Shown: piece after piece, positions 46,788 through 55,754 of the stretch
Layout of the letters: each line of letters opens with the position of its first letter
Position numbering within the stretch: position 1 is the stretch's first letter
Assembly (NCBI GenBank): GCA_031289855.1
Contig: JAITOR010000075.1
Location: 1 to 64,000 of the forward strand
Direction: 5' to 3'
Origin: Rickettsiales bacterium
Lineage (GTDB): Bacteria; Pseudomonadota; Alphaproteobacteria; Rickettsiales; UBA1997
DNA length: 64,000 bases
Made by a program: the position numbers and the translations under genes
Notes under the pieces: generated by a model
Seen by the model: the letters and a program-made list of their open reading frames with translations, nothing else
What the model was told of the DNA's origin: nothing
Database searches by the model: none

Positions 46788-46830
46788 AAAGTACTTCCAT
46801 ACTTAAAATAAATAAGTTATACTCAAAATA
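46788..46830 (+). promoter_or_regulatory. Dispersed ACTT-box promoter element, copy E (divergent to D)
   Basis: ACTTCC (46793-46798) is 25 nt before TATACT (46818-46823), with a second ACTT at +8 and the third unit lost. With copy D it forms an inverted pair: 13-nt arms at 46742-46754 and 46792-46804 match at 11 positions. It reads towards kdsD. Confidence 0.5.
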
Positions 46831-46914
46831 ACAATTACCAAAAAATTGCTAAAATTGAATATAATTTTTTGCTTTTTTATTTATTAATATTATTGTATCA
46901 GTTAGGGAGATTTT

Positions 46915-47883
46915 ATGAAATATATCAAATTTGGAGAGCATTCTTTAAATATTGAAATAAAGGCAATGCAATCACTTTTACAACATTCTTTAAACGATGT
47001 TTTTGAGAAAGTTGTGGGAACAATTTTAAATACAAAGGGACGAATTATTGTAAGTGGTATCGGTAAACCAGGTTATATAGCACACAAAATTGCAGCAACC
47101 CTTGCTTCCACTGGCACACCAGCCTATTATATACACTCTGATGAAGCCAGTCATGGAGATTTGGGAATGGTAAGTAATAACGACACAATCATTATGTTGT
47201 CAGCCTCCGGTGAGTCAAAAGAATTGAAAGATTTAATACATTATGCGAAAAGATTGGAAATTCCACTTATTGGACTCACAAGAAATAAAGATTCTTTTTT
47301 AGCCCAAATGTCTGATATTCCAGTGGTCCTTGAGGATATTGAGGAAACCAACGTGCTTAAATCACCCACAACTTCAAGTTTAATGTTCCTTGCTTATTTT
47401 GATGCGATAATCACTGCCCTGATAAATGTAAAAGGCTTTGATGTTGAAAAATATAAATTATTGCATCCAGGCGGAAAGCTTGGGGCAAGTATGCTTAAAG
47501 TTAAAGAAGTTATGTCAACAGATGCCCCACTTTGCTATGATACTGACGACATAAAAAAGGTCGTTGATGTTATGATAAAAGTAAATAAAGGTTGTGTTGG
47601 TATTATAAATAAAAACGATGATTTAGTTGGCATTATTGCTGATGGTGATTTTAAGAGAAATATACTTGTTTACAAAGATCTTTTGGAAGCAAAAATCGTC
47701 GATATAATGGTTAAAAATCCACTTACCATAAATGAAAATCAATTTGCAATCGATGCTGTAAGTATTATGCAAGGAAATAATATTAAAAAAAGATATGTGC
47801 AAAATCTTTTTGTGCTAAATGATTACAAAAAAGTTGTGGGACATTTGCATATACAACAATTGCTATTGGCAGGCGTATTATGA
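46915..47883 (+). CDS. kdsD: Arabinose-5-phosphate isomerase (KdsD/KpsF)
   Basis: Converts ribulose-5-phosphate to arabinose-5-phosphate, the first step to KDO for LPS. The SIS domain (about residues 30-165) has 'GRIIVSGIGKPGYIAHKIAATLASTG' and 'SASGESKEL', followed by 'LHPGGKLG', and two CBS domains fill 205-322. KDO need implies a lipopolysaccharide core. The lipoprotein gene downstream overlaps by 4 nt (ATGA). Confidence 0.92.
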   Translation: MKYIKFGEHSLNIEIKAMQSLLQHSLNDVFEKVVGTILNTKGRIIVSGIGKPGYIAHKIAATLASTGTPAYYIHSDEASHGDLGMVSNNDTIIMLSASGESKELKDLIHYAKRLEIPLIGLTRNKDSFLAQMSDIPVVLEDIEETNVLKSPTTSSLMFLAYFDAIITALINVKGFDVEKYKLLHPGGKLGASMLKVKEVMSTDAPLCYDTDDIKKVVDVMIKVNKGCVGIINKNDDLVGIIADGDFKRNILVYKDLLEAKIVDIMVKNPLTINENQFAIDAVSIMQGNNIKKRYVQNLFVLNDYKKVVGHLHIQQLLLAGVL

Positions 47884-48611
47884 AAAAGATATTAGTTTTA
47901 CTTCCATTGTTTTTGATATCTTGTGCTTCACAAGATATGGGGCAACCAAGGGTAAAATTGGTGGATTCACAGGGCAATCCTGTAAAATTGAATAAAATTG
48001 TTCCAAAATTTAATGCTGAGCAATTAGAAAAACAAAGAGAGACGGTGGATAGAACGCAAAATAGTGAGAATAGAAAAGTTGAAATAACGAAATTTAAACA
48101 AATAAATACTAATTTTGATATTGAATCTGACGATAACATTATAAATAATGAAGCGAATGAAGGTAATGGTATAGGTAATGCTTACCCGGATGAACTTTTT
48201 GCAGATAGAATTACAAATTACAATTATAATTATACGCAACAAATGCAAAATGAATCACCAAAGAAGGAGAGTAAAGTTGTGGTGGTGAATACTGAAGAAA
48301 TAAAGGCAACACCACCACCTTCTTCCCAACCAAAAACCACACCAATACCAGCACCATCACCTACCATCAAAAACAAAAAAGGTTATTATATACAAATAGG
48401 AATTTATAGTGAAAAGAAAAATGCACAAAATATGTATAATAAATTTAAAAAAATAAATATGGGAGAAATTAGTGAATATGTGGACAAAAATGGAAAAGTA
48501 AAATATAAAGTTGCATTAGGACCATATAATGAAAGGAAATATGCTGGCATAGATATGAATAAAATAATAAATACGGGGCATTACGATGTGTATATCGCAG
48601 AACAAAAATAG
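47880..48611 (+). CDS. SPOR-domain lipoprotein
   Basis: The signal peptide ends in a lipobox LISC (residues 12-15). A long Asn/Gln-rich disordered stretch and a Pro-rich linker (about 145-165) lead to a C-terminal SPOR domain ('GYYIQIGIYSEKKNAQNMYNKFKK', 'YKVALGPYNERKYAG'). SPOR domains bind denuded septal peptidoglycan. The protein may be a divisome-associated lipoprotein. kdsD upstream and a second lipoprotein downstream overlap its ends. Confidence 0.8.
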   Translation: MKKILVLLPLFLISCASQDMGQPRVKLVDSQGNPVKLNKIVPKFNAEQLEKQRETVDRTQNSENRKVEITKFKQINTNFDIESDDNIINNEANEGNGIGNAYPDELFADRITNYNYNYTQQMQNESPKKESKVVVVNTEEIKATPPPSSQPKTTPIPAPSPTIKNKKGYYIQIGIYSEKKNAQNMYNKFKKINMGEISEYVDKNGKVKYKVALGPYNERKYAGIDMNKIINTGHYDVYIAEQK

Positions 48612-49197
48612 ATTATTATTAGTATTATTATTGCTTTTGACATCTTGTGAAGCATTGTTATCGTATGAACCTACGAAAAGATCTAATGATGATTTTTTAG
48701 ATACATATGGTACAAAAATTGAAAGGGCAAAGGAAAAACATTATCAAAGCATAAAGGAACAAAATTATCAAGGTGCAACTTTTGAAAATACTGCTATGGG
48801 TAGAGAAAAAGCAAGAGAAATGGAATTTTTGGTGTCAAATGAAGAAAACAAGCCATACAAGGAGTTAGAAAATGCTGGTGGTATAGGAATTAAGTATTTA
48901 TCGGATAATGTTGATAGATATAAAGAGGATGAAATTGATATTTTCAGCACCATACAACCTGAGGATGATGATTTTGTTCGTTTTAATAAGGGAACGAAAG
49001 ATTATACTGAAATTGATAACCGAGAATTACAGGAAGATTATGATAAAATTATGGAAGATGGTAGTGTGGAAAGATATGAAGCAAGATTGAAAAAACTCAA
49101 AGAAGATGAACAAAAGCAAAATGACACTGGAACTTTGAATAAAATGACGAAAGGACTTAAAAAGTTTGGAGCAACGGTTAAAGGGTTGTTGAAATAA
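48586..49197 (+). CDS. Putative lipoprotein of unknown function
   Basis: A 203-residue protein whose hydrophobic start (LLLVLLLLLTSC) ends in a lipobox. The rest is charged, mostly helical, with Glu/Asp-rich segments ('DIFSTIQPEDDDF') and a basic end 'KKFGATVKGLLK'. No family recognised. It overlaps the SPOR gene by 26 nt, so they are likely in one operon with kdsD. Confidence 0.6.
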   Translation: MCISQNKNRLLLVLLLLLTSCEALLSYEPTKRSNDDFLDTYGTKIERAKEKHYQSIKEQNYQGATFENTAMGREKAREMEFLVSNEENKPYKELENAGGIGIKYLSDNVDRYKEDEIDIFSTIQPEDDDFVRFNKGTKDYTEIDNRELQEDYDKIMEDGSVERYEARLKKLKEDEQKQNDTGTLNKMTKGLKKFGATVKGLLK

Positions 49198-49239
49198 TTA
49201 TTTACTTCAACATTTCTATGTACTTCGCCAATCCTTTTT

Positions 49240-49572
49240 TCACCTATATCTCCATTCTTTCTCTTTTTCGTTTACTTCATCCTGATTATTTCCATTTTTG
49301 CATAATCTATCTACGTTGGATATAACTATTTTATCTTCTTTTTTTGTTGTTCGTTCTATTAATTCTGAAAAAACCACTTTTTGATAAAATAAAGTATTGA
49401 CAATTTCTCATAAGTTCCAATTCGAAATATAGTTCACTATCATTATTCATATCAAAATAATTAAATGAATATTTATATTTGATATATCTTTTACAAGATT
49501 TTGTAATATATTATTATTCAATCTTGCCTTCACTAAATTCATAGAACTTGAAAAGATAAATGTAATATTCAT
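49240..49572 (-). pseudogene. Decayed glycosyltransferase-like gene remnant
   Basis: Three short minus-strand frames abut each other with shifts: 49572-49447, 49450-49331, and a third ending at 49240. The middle one encodes 'NDSELYFELELMRNCQYFIL' then SKSGFF, which recalls the ELxLMSxCxHxIIANSxFSWW motif of GT11 glycosyltransferases; the third ends with EKEKEWRYR. Frames are broken and Trp residues lost, so it is a relic. It lies just downstream of promoter copy F. The GT11 link rests on one motif and is tentative. Confidence 0.35.
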
Positions 49573-49612
49573 TTATATTATACATCATAAGTGTAAAGTA
49601 CGGAAGTACATA
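49573..49612 (-). promoter_or_regulatory. Dispersed ACTT-box promoter element, copy F
   Basis: Minus-strand ACTTCC (49607-49602) is 25 nt before TATAAT (49582-49577), with ACTT at +8 and +15. An ATG at 49572 follows the TATAAT after only 4 nt and opens the first frame of the glycosyltransferase-like remnant. Confidence 0.6.
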
Positions 49613-49686
49613 AAGAAAATAAATATTAATTATTATAATTGTTTTTTGTTTTTATTTCAAATTTACACGTTATATATTAATTATAT

Positions 49687-49764
49687 TTCACAATATAAAT
49701 TCACAATATAGATTCACAATACAAATTTACAATACAAATCCACAACGCATCTTCACAATCTATT
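49687..49764. repeat. Six tandem 13-bp repeats
   Basis: Six consecutive 13-nt units of consensus TTCACAATATAAA; the first three or four are nearly identical and the fifth and sixth more divergent. They lie in a 750-nt stretch without intact genes. From 49765 to 49949 I see nothing but AT-rich sequence. Confidence 0.8.
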
Positions 49765-49949
49765 TATTTATCGAACAACATATTTAATTCATTAAATATC
49801 ACCCAGTTAAATATGTTTTTTCAATTAATTATTTATATGTTTATGTTGTTATTGATAATCAATTATATAATCTTATTATATAACAATAAAACCAAATACG
49901 CAAATTAATATTACACTATGCCTATATTTTTATTTTTAAGCCACATTTT

Positions 49950-50969
49950 TTGTTTATGAGGTGTATGTTTCTGAAAAATTTGACAAAAAAAAAACAGCAT
50001 CATAATAAAGTGTTAATAAATAAAAATACAATGGTCAATGAAGACAAAAACTTTTCTTCAAATGAAGGAATTGAAAAATTTGAAACAAATATTCTTGATG
50101 AAGTAAAACAATATTTGGAAAAAGGTGAAATGCAAGAAAGCGAAAAATATTTTTTAAATGGAATTATTAGAAAATATAAACCTAAAAAATTATTGGAAGT
50201 TGGAGTTTCGGCTGGTGGTTCGAGTATAATTATGTTAAATGCAATAAAAGAGTATGATGCAAGATTATATTCGGTGGATTATAGTAAAAAATACTATCGA
50301 GACAATACCAAAGAAACTGGCTACTTGGTTCAAGAAAATGTTCCACATTTAGCAAATAAATATAAATTATATACCGGTAATATAGCGGCAAATTTTATGG
50401 AAGAAATTGGAGGTGATATAGATTTGTGTTTGTTGGATACTGTGCACTCGATACCGGGAGAATTGCTTGATATTTTAATGATTTTGCCCTTCATGAAAAA
50501 AGATGGAATAATTGTTTTACACGACACATCTTATCATTGTTTCAAAAACACTGCTTATTCAAATGGGATATTGTTTAGTGTCATAAAGGCCAATAAATTA
50601 CAACCATTGATGAATGAAGATTCTATTCCATTGCCAAATATTGGAGCATTTCAATTAATGAATGACACCATGCAATATGCAAGTGATATATTTCTTTCGT
50701 TAAATTTGCCATGGCAATATTTGCCATCCGATGCTTGTATACAAGAGGCCATCAAGTTGTATTTAAAATATTACAAGGAAAAGGATATAAAAATTTTAGA
50801 AAAAATATTTCTTTACAATAAGAAGATATGTGAGAATAAAATAAAGTACAAAGGAATTAATGTTGCTTGTAAAAAATATAAAAAATATCCAAAATGGCTT
50901 ATATATTTTTTGTGTTGGTTCGTGGTGAAGAAAATAAATAGAAACAAAATGAGGAAAAAATATATATAA
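49950..50969 (+). CDS. SAM-dependent methyltransferase-like protein (CmcI/Methyltransf_24 type)
   Basis: A 339-residue protein with a class I Rossmann methyltransferase core: motif I 'LLEVGVSAGGSSIIMLNAI' (about residues 80-98), 'ARLYSVDYSKK', 'IDLCLLDTVHSIPGELLDIL' and 'DGIIVLHDTSYHC'. This type is found in sugar or glycan-modifying clusters, which would match the surface-polysaccharide genes nearby. The first Met may not be the true start; a Met at about residue 28 (VNEDKNF) is also possible. Substrate unknown. Confidence 0.7.
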   Translation: MFMRCMFLKNLTKKKQHHNKVLINKNTMVNEDKNFSSNEGIEKFETNILDEVKQYLEKGEMQESEKYFLNGIIRKYKPKKLLEVGVSAGGSSIIMLNAIKEYDARLYSVDYSKKYYRDNTKETGYLVQENVPHLANKYKLYTGNIAANFMEEIGGDIDLCLLDTVHSIPGELLDILMILPFMKKDGIIVLHDTSYHCFKNTAYSNGILFSVIKANKLQPLMNEDSIPLPNIGAFQLMNDTMQYASDIFLSLNLPWQYLPSDACIQEAIKLYLKYYKEKDIKILEKIFLYNKKICENKIKYKGINVACKKYKKYPKWLIYFLCWFVVKKINRNKMRKKYI

Positions 50970-51008
50970 TACTTGATTTATTAAAAACATATGGTATTAT
51001 AAAAATAT

Positions 51009-51085
51009 GCACTCATAGCTTAACTGGATAGAGCATTGGTCTTCGGAACCACAGATTGGGGGTTCAAATCCCTCTGGGTGCACCA
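51009..51085 (+). tRNA. tRNA-Arg(TCG)
   Basis: Acceptor GCACTCA pairs with TGGGTGC through G-U/T pairs, the anticodon loop is CTTCGGA with TCG, the T arm GGGTTCAAATCCC is intact, and CCA is encoded at 51083-51085. Confidence 0.88.
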
Positions 51086-51203
51086 TATAATTTTTGGAAA
51101 TTTTCCCTCGTATTTTCCCGTTGTGTTTATAGTGTGAGATGGTTTTCTATTTCTTTTTTTGCATGGTTAGTTCCATCAACTTTAATACCAAATTACATGT
51201 TTG

Positions 51204-51917
51204 TTAGTTGTTCTTAATCACAGTATATTCGCCTTCTCCGTTTATTACTTTTTTAAAAGAGTCTTTTTCGTCAATCTTAAAAACCAATATTGGCATCTTA
51301 TTATCCCTTGCCAATGTTAAAGCTGTTGGATCCATAACTCTAATATCTTTCTTTATGGCTTCGTTAAACGAAATTTCATCATACCTAATCGCATCAGGAT
51401 ATTTCATTGGATCTTTATCATATACACCCTTTACTTTTGTTCCTTTTAATACCGCATCACATTGCATTTCACTTGCTCTCAAAACTGATGCTGTATCGGT
51501 GGTAAAAAAGGGACTTCCAAGTCCCGCCACAAATATAACCACTCGATTTTTTTCCAAATGTCTAATCGCTTTTCTCATTATATATGGTTCACAAACTTTG
51601 TTTATCTCGATGGCCGACTGCATTCTCACTTCCACACCAAGTTTTTCAATACAGGCCTGTAATGCAATGCCATTCATGGCTGTTGCCAACATACCCATAT
51701 AATCCGCACTCACTCTGTCCATCACTTCTGTTGATACCTGCACCCCTCTAAATATATTGCCACCACCCACAACTATTGCAATTTCTGCCCCCATTTTATG
51801 TATGTCCGTAATTTCTTTACAAGTTTTTTGTAAAGCCGCCATGTCATGCCCAAAAGCATTTCCACCCATTAAAGATTCACCCGATACTTTGAATAAAATT
51901 CGTTTATATTTTAGCAT
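51204..51917 (-). CDS. pyrH: UMP kinase
   Basis: A 237-residue amino-acid-kinase-fold enzyme that phosphorylates UMP. 'YKRILFKVSGESLMGG', 'IAIVVGGGNIFRGVQV', 'DRVSADYMGMLATAMNGIALQ' and 'GLGSPFFTTDTASVLRASEMQCD' are typical PyrH blocks. The usual partners tsf and frr are not adjacent. Confidence 0.96.
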   Translation of the reverse strand: MLKYKRILFKVSGESLMGGNAFGHDMAALQKTCKEITDIHKMGAEIAIVVGGGNIFRGVQVSTEVMDRVSADYMGMLATAMNGIALQACIEKLGVEVRMQSAIEINKVCEPYIMRKAIRHLEKNRVVIFVAGLGSPFFTTDTASVLRASEMQCDAVLKGTKVKGVYDKDPMKYPDAIRYDEISFNEAIKKDIRVMDPTALTLARDNKMPILVFKIDEKDSFKKVINGEGEYTVIKNN

Positions 51918-52011
51918 TTTTAAAATCCTACAAGTTATTTAAAAACTATTTTAATCATAGTATATAATTTTTAATTATGCAAATTTATATTTTTATGCAA
52001 TTTTAATTTGC

Positions 52012-52040
52012 TTGACTTATTGTTTTTTGTATGTTATAAT
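52012..52040 (+). promoter_or_regulatory. Promoter of the HAD gene, leaderless geometry
   Basis: TTGACT (52012-52017), 17-nt spacer, TATAAT (52035-52040), then 6 nt to the ATG at 52047. Confidence 0.7.
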
Positions 52041-52046
52041 ACGAGT

Positions 52047-52835
52047 ATGTTCGTTAAACCATTTATTATTTGGGATTTTGATGGCACATTGGTGGATAGT
52101 GAAAGATTTTTTAAAGATATAATTTATAGTTATTTGCAGGGTAGGGGATATGCCAAAGATCTAAGTAAGTTTAGTGATTACTTTTACTTCAAAAGTATGG
52201 CAGGCAAGCCTGATGGTAAAATGTTTGAAGTCATGGCTGATGCTGGAATAATTGAAAAAAATATCGTTAAACCTGAAATTTATGATGGAGATTTTTTTAG
52301 ATATGCGGAAGATAGATTTAAAAATATAAAACTTGGTGAATTAAAATTGACAAAAGGTATGGATAAAATATTGGATGCACTTTATCAAAAATACGATATG
52401 TGTATTGCAACATCTGCTCATAGGGATGATTTTTTGAAAAAATGTTATTCCGTAAATAATGAAATTATAAATGGTATGAGAAAATTTTCTGCCACAGAGG
52501 TGCCGGATGATTATAAATATTTAAATTTTGACAAATATAAAACAAAAACAAAGCCAAATCCATCTGTTTTTATTTATGCTTTTGAAAATTGCAAAGAAGT
52601 AGATTATCCTGATATTTTTAATAATTTTACTGGAAAAGTTGTTATTTTTGAGGATTCAAAATCTGGATGTGAAGCAGGAAGAAATTTCAAAGAGTTTTTT
52701 AAAGATACAATTGTTGTGGGATATATTGGTGGGGAGCATAGGCCAGATGGTGAAGAATTAAAAAAAAGTGGTGCTGATTACATAGTAAAGGACAGAAAGG
52801 ATGTTGTGGATTTATTTTGTAATGTTGTTCCGTGA
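52047..52835 (+). CDS. HAD-superfamily hydrolase
   Basis: Motif I 'IIWDFDGTLVDSERFF' has the nucleophile Asp and acid Asp; a large helical cap follows; motif II 'MCIATSAHRDDF'; a Lys in 'KTKTKPNPSVFIYAF'; and motif IV 'VVIFEDSKSGCEAG'. It is in the beta-phosphoglucomutase/phosphatase-like group, substrate unknown. The Met at 52047 is chosen since the promoter ends 6 nt before it; the frame extends 13 codons further upstream into the promoter. Confidence 0.8.
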   Translation: MFVKPFIIWDFDGTLVDSERFFKDIIYSYLQGRGYAKDLSKFSDYFYFKSMAGKPDGKMFEVMADAGIIEKNIVKPEIYDGDFFRYAEDRFKNIKLGELKLTKGMDKILDALYQKYDMCIATSAHRDDFLKKCYSVNNEIINGMRKFSATEVPDDYKYLNFDKYKTKTKPNPSVFIYAFENCKEVDYPDIFNNFTGKVVIFEDSKSGCEAGRNFKEFFKDTIVVGYIGGEHRPDGEELKKSGADYIVKDRKDVVDLFCNVVP

Positions 52836-52921
52836 CATTATATTAATTAAATATTCGATATTTAGTAATTATAACAAAATATAATATTGATTTTTTATTA
52901 TATTATAATAATATACATTAT

Positions 52922-53413
52922 ATGTATAGTTCCAGTAAAGTTGAGTTTAATTTTTTAAAAAATGTAATAGTGTTTTTCGCTATTATTGTTTTTTTGGTTC
53001 TCCCATCAATCGTTAGACGATACATACCATTTTTTACAACCTTTCCAAATGTAGTTTCTTTCTTGCTTTTTACTTATTATTTTGAAGAAGAAAGAAAATA
53101 TTTTTTATATTTCATTTTTGGATTTATTTTTGATGTTTTGAATGTTTTACCATTTGGTTTTTCATCATGTATTTGGTTAATAAATCTATCTTTTACGGGA
53201 TATTTTAAAAAATCAATAAATTTTAATAAATATTATTTTTTACTTTTTGATTTTTTGAATATGTTTTTTTCATTTTTTACTATGTTATTTTTGTATCAAA
53301 ACACTTATAGTTTTTGGTATTATTTATGGCAATATATAGTAAATGGATTTTGGTTTATTATATTTTTTAATTATATTTACACTCCATTAAATAAAAGAAG
53401 TAAAGTAAGATGA
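52922..53413 (+). CDS. mreD: Probable rod-shape protein MreD
   Basis: A 163-residue protein with about five membrane segments, rich in Phe, Tyr and Leu. The segment 'FIFGFIFDVLNVLPFGFSSC' matches MreD's G-x-x-D-x-L-x-G-x-P-x-G-x-x pattern, the family's most conserved part. MreD works with MreC/MreB in rod elongation. mreB and mreC are not in the window. The call rests on one motif and the membrane pattern. Confidence 0.6.
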   Translation: MYSSSKVEFNFLKNVIVFFAIIVFLVLPSIVRRYIPFFTTFPNVVSFLLFTYYFEEERKYFLYFIFGFIFDVLNVLPFGFSSCIWLINLSFTGYFKKSINFNKYYFLLFDFLNMFFSFFTMLFLYQNTYSFWYYLWQYIVNGFWFIIFFNYIYTPLNKRSKVR

Positions 53414-53706
53414 TAAAAAATAAAAATAGTTTTATTGCAATATTGATTGGGCTTTTACCTCATTGTTTTTGTTGTGGAATTCCCTTTGCCGTAATACTAA
53501 TAAATCTTTTTTTTGGCACAAATATAGTATTTCAACTTAAATTTTTTAATGAATGGACTGAATATTTATTGTTTGCAATATCGGGTTTTTTTATAACAAA
53601 ATTATATCTAACAAAAGATAAAAGCAGGGAAGAGAGAATTATTTTATATATTACAACTGGAATTTTTATATTTAATTTAATTGGACATTTGGTATTTGAT
53701 GCTTAA
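53410..53706 (+). CDS. Small membrane protein with an HCFCC motif
   Basis: A 98-residue protein with three predicted membrane segments. The first begins 'IGLLPHCFCCGIPFAVILIN', with a His and three Cys (HCFCC) close to the membrane surface, a possible metal- or heme-linked site; MerC/MerT-like carriers have Cys pairs in the first span, but no other match is seen. It overlaps MreD by 4 nt and the transglycosylase by 8 nt. Function unknown. Confidence 0.6.
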   Translation: MIKNKNSFIAILIGLLPHCFCCGIPFAVILINLFFGTNIVFQLKFFNEWTEYLLFAISGFFITKLYLTKDKSREERIILYITTGIFIFNLIGHLVFDA

Positions 53707-55714
53707 ACTTTTTTTTATTTTTAGTTTGTTTTGTGGCATTGTAAATGCTACTAATGTTGAAAATTTATTTTATAACACAAACAAAGATATTAAATTGAAA
53801 ATGGAATTCACCGAAAAAGATGAAAAAATTTTCAAAAATACATTAAAAATGATTGAAAAAAAAGATTTCCCTAAAGCATTGTCTTTGGCAAATTCTATGG
53901 AAAGTGAATATTTACGAGATGGTATGATAATTTATGTTTTGTGGCAAAAATACAAAATGATTGATAACGAGGATATAGATAACAATTTTGCTGATTTAAT
54001 GGCTTTTATTGAAAGATATAAATATCTGCCAGATATAGAAAATTTAAAAAGAAATTTGGAAAATATGTATTTAAAGAGTGATATTTCGAATGAATATGTG
54101 GAAAACTATTTTAAAAACAATAAACCTATTAAAATTGAAACCGCAATCAAACTATTAAAAAATGGAATTTTAACCAACCACATAAAAGTATTTAACGATT
54201 ATGAATTGTATGGTGAAAATTTGGTATATTTTATAAATCTTTTTAAAGACAAGTTAAATACAAATGGATATGTAAATAAAATTGAATCCTTAATTTTGAA
54301 TAAAAAATTTATTGATGCGAGATATATAATGAAATTTTTGAATAAAAACGATGCTTCTTTATATGAAACGATTATACAAATAAATACAACTCCAAAAAAC
54401 TTTAATGAACTTTTAAAAGGAATATCATATTTTTCAAAAAGTAATGAATTGTTATTGTATACAAAATTTATGTATTATCAAAAAAAAGGAGATAATGAAG
54501 AGGCAAAAAAATTGATAATGGAAGTGCCCCGAGATTCAAAGTTTATTGATAAATGGTGGTATTATCAAAAATATTATGTTAGAGAGTATTTAAAGGACAA
54601 AGATTATGTTAAATCGTATTTTTTGGCAACAAATCAAAATTTAAAAAGAGGAACTATTGATTATGCAGAAGCAGAATGGTTAGCTGGTTGGGTTGCACTT
54701 GATTTTTTAAATGAAAAAGGATTAGCATACAAACATTTTAAAAATTTGTTTGATAATGTATCGTATCCCGCAAGTAAAGCAAGAGCCGCATATTGGCTGG
54801 GTAGGGTGGATGAGGATATGGCAAATATAAAAAATGCTTTAAGATGGTATGAAATTGGCACACAATTCTCTTTATATTATTATGGACAATTATCTTGGTA
54901 TGCAAAAAACAGAATAACGCAAACAGCATCTTTAACTAATGAAATGCCACTTCCAAAACAACCTACATTCACTCAAAATGAAGAAAACGATGCCATAAAT
55001 AATGAAATTGCAGGATTAGCATATTTGGTGGCAAAAACCGGTGGAGAAAGAAAAATTTACATTGAACTTTTTAGAAGTGCAATAATTAGTGCAAAAAGCA
55101 CTGGTGAAAAAGTTGCGATTTTTGAAATTGTAAAAAATATAAAAGATGAAGTATTAATTACAAATATAGCAAAGTTTTTAGCGTATAGACAAATTTATTT
55201 TATAGATAATTTATTTCCAACTCTAACCATGATAAATTTAAAAAACTCAAACTCACATTTAATACATGCAATCATAAAACAGGAAAGTGGATTTCATGTA
55301 TTGGCTTCAAGTAGGGTTGGAGCAAGTGGATTTATGCAAATTATGCCGGCAACAGCAAAAATTTTAGCCAAACAATTAAAATTAAAATACAATAAAAAGC
55401 AATTACAAACAAATCCAATTTATAATATTTTGTTAGGTTCTCAATATATAAACTCATTAATTAGTCAGTTCGATGGATCGGAAGTCTTGGCAATTGCTTC
55501 ATATAATGCTGGCCCTGGTGCTGTAAAACGATGGATTAGTAGGTATGGGGATCCAAGAAAAATGACAGAAATTAGAGATATTGTGCGATGGATTGAAAGC
55601 ATTGAATATAACGAAACAAGAGATTATGTGCAAAAAGTGGTTGAAAATGGTGTGGTGTATCAATATATAATTGGGAGTTGGGATGGTGTAGGGGGGGGAT
55701 ATCATGTGAAATAA
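53699..55714 (+). CDS. slt: Soluble lytic murein transglycosylase
   Basis: An exported cell-wall enzyme (signal 'LKLFFIFSLFCGIVNA') that cleaves glycan strands to anhydro-muropeptides. A long helical superhelix domain with TPR-like pairs (about residues 30-470) is followed by the lysozyme-like SLT domain: catalytic Glu in 'AIIKQESGFH' (about residue 529), 'SRVGASGFMQIMPATAK' and 'SYNAGPGAVKRWI'. The Met at 53699 is preferred; six further residues precede it in frame. Near the end a run of eight G (55691-55698) encodes GGG. Confidence 0.92.
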   Translation: MLKLFFIFSLFCGIVNATNVENLFYNTNKDIKLKMEFTEKDEKIFKNTLKMIEKKDFPKALSLANSMESEYLRDGMIIYVLWQKYKMIDNEDIDNNFADLMAFIERYKYLPDIENLKRNLENMYLKSDISNEYVENYFKNNKPIKIETAIKLLKNGILTNHIKVFNDYELYGENLVYFINLFKDKLNTNGYVNKIESLILNKKFIDARYIMKFLNKNDASLYETIIQINTTPKNFNELLKGISYFSKSNELLLYTKFMYYQKKGDNEEAKKLIMEVPRDSKFIDKWWYYQKYYVREYLKDKDYVKSYFLATNQNLKRGTIDYAEAEWLAGWVALDFLNEKGLAYKHFKNLFDNVSYPASKARAAYWLGRVDEDMANIKNALRWYEIGTQFSLYYYGQLSWYAKNRITQTASLTNEMPLPKQPTFTQNEENDAINNEIAGLAYLVAKTGGERKIYIELFRSAIISAKSTGEKVAIFEIVKNIKDEVLITNIAKFLAYRQIYFIDNLFPTLTMINLKNSNSHLIHAIIKQESGFHVLASSRVGASGFMQIMPATAKILAKQLKLKYNKKQLQTNPIYNILLGSQYINSLISQFDGSEVLAIASYNAGPGAVKRWISRYGDPRKMTEIRDIVRWIESIEYNETRDYVQKVVENGVVYQYIIGSWDGVGGGYHVK

Positions 55715-55740
55715 AAAACCCTCTTAAAAGAGGATTTTTT
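55713..55740. terminator. Bidirectional terminator between slt and the binding protein
   Basis: CCTCTT and AAGAGG arms flanked by runs of A and T on either side; convergent genes end on both sides. Confidence 0.75.
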
Positions 55741-55754
55741 GTTATTGTATAAAA

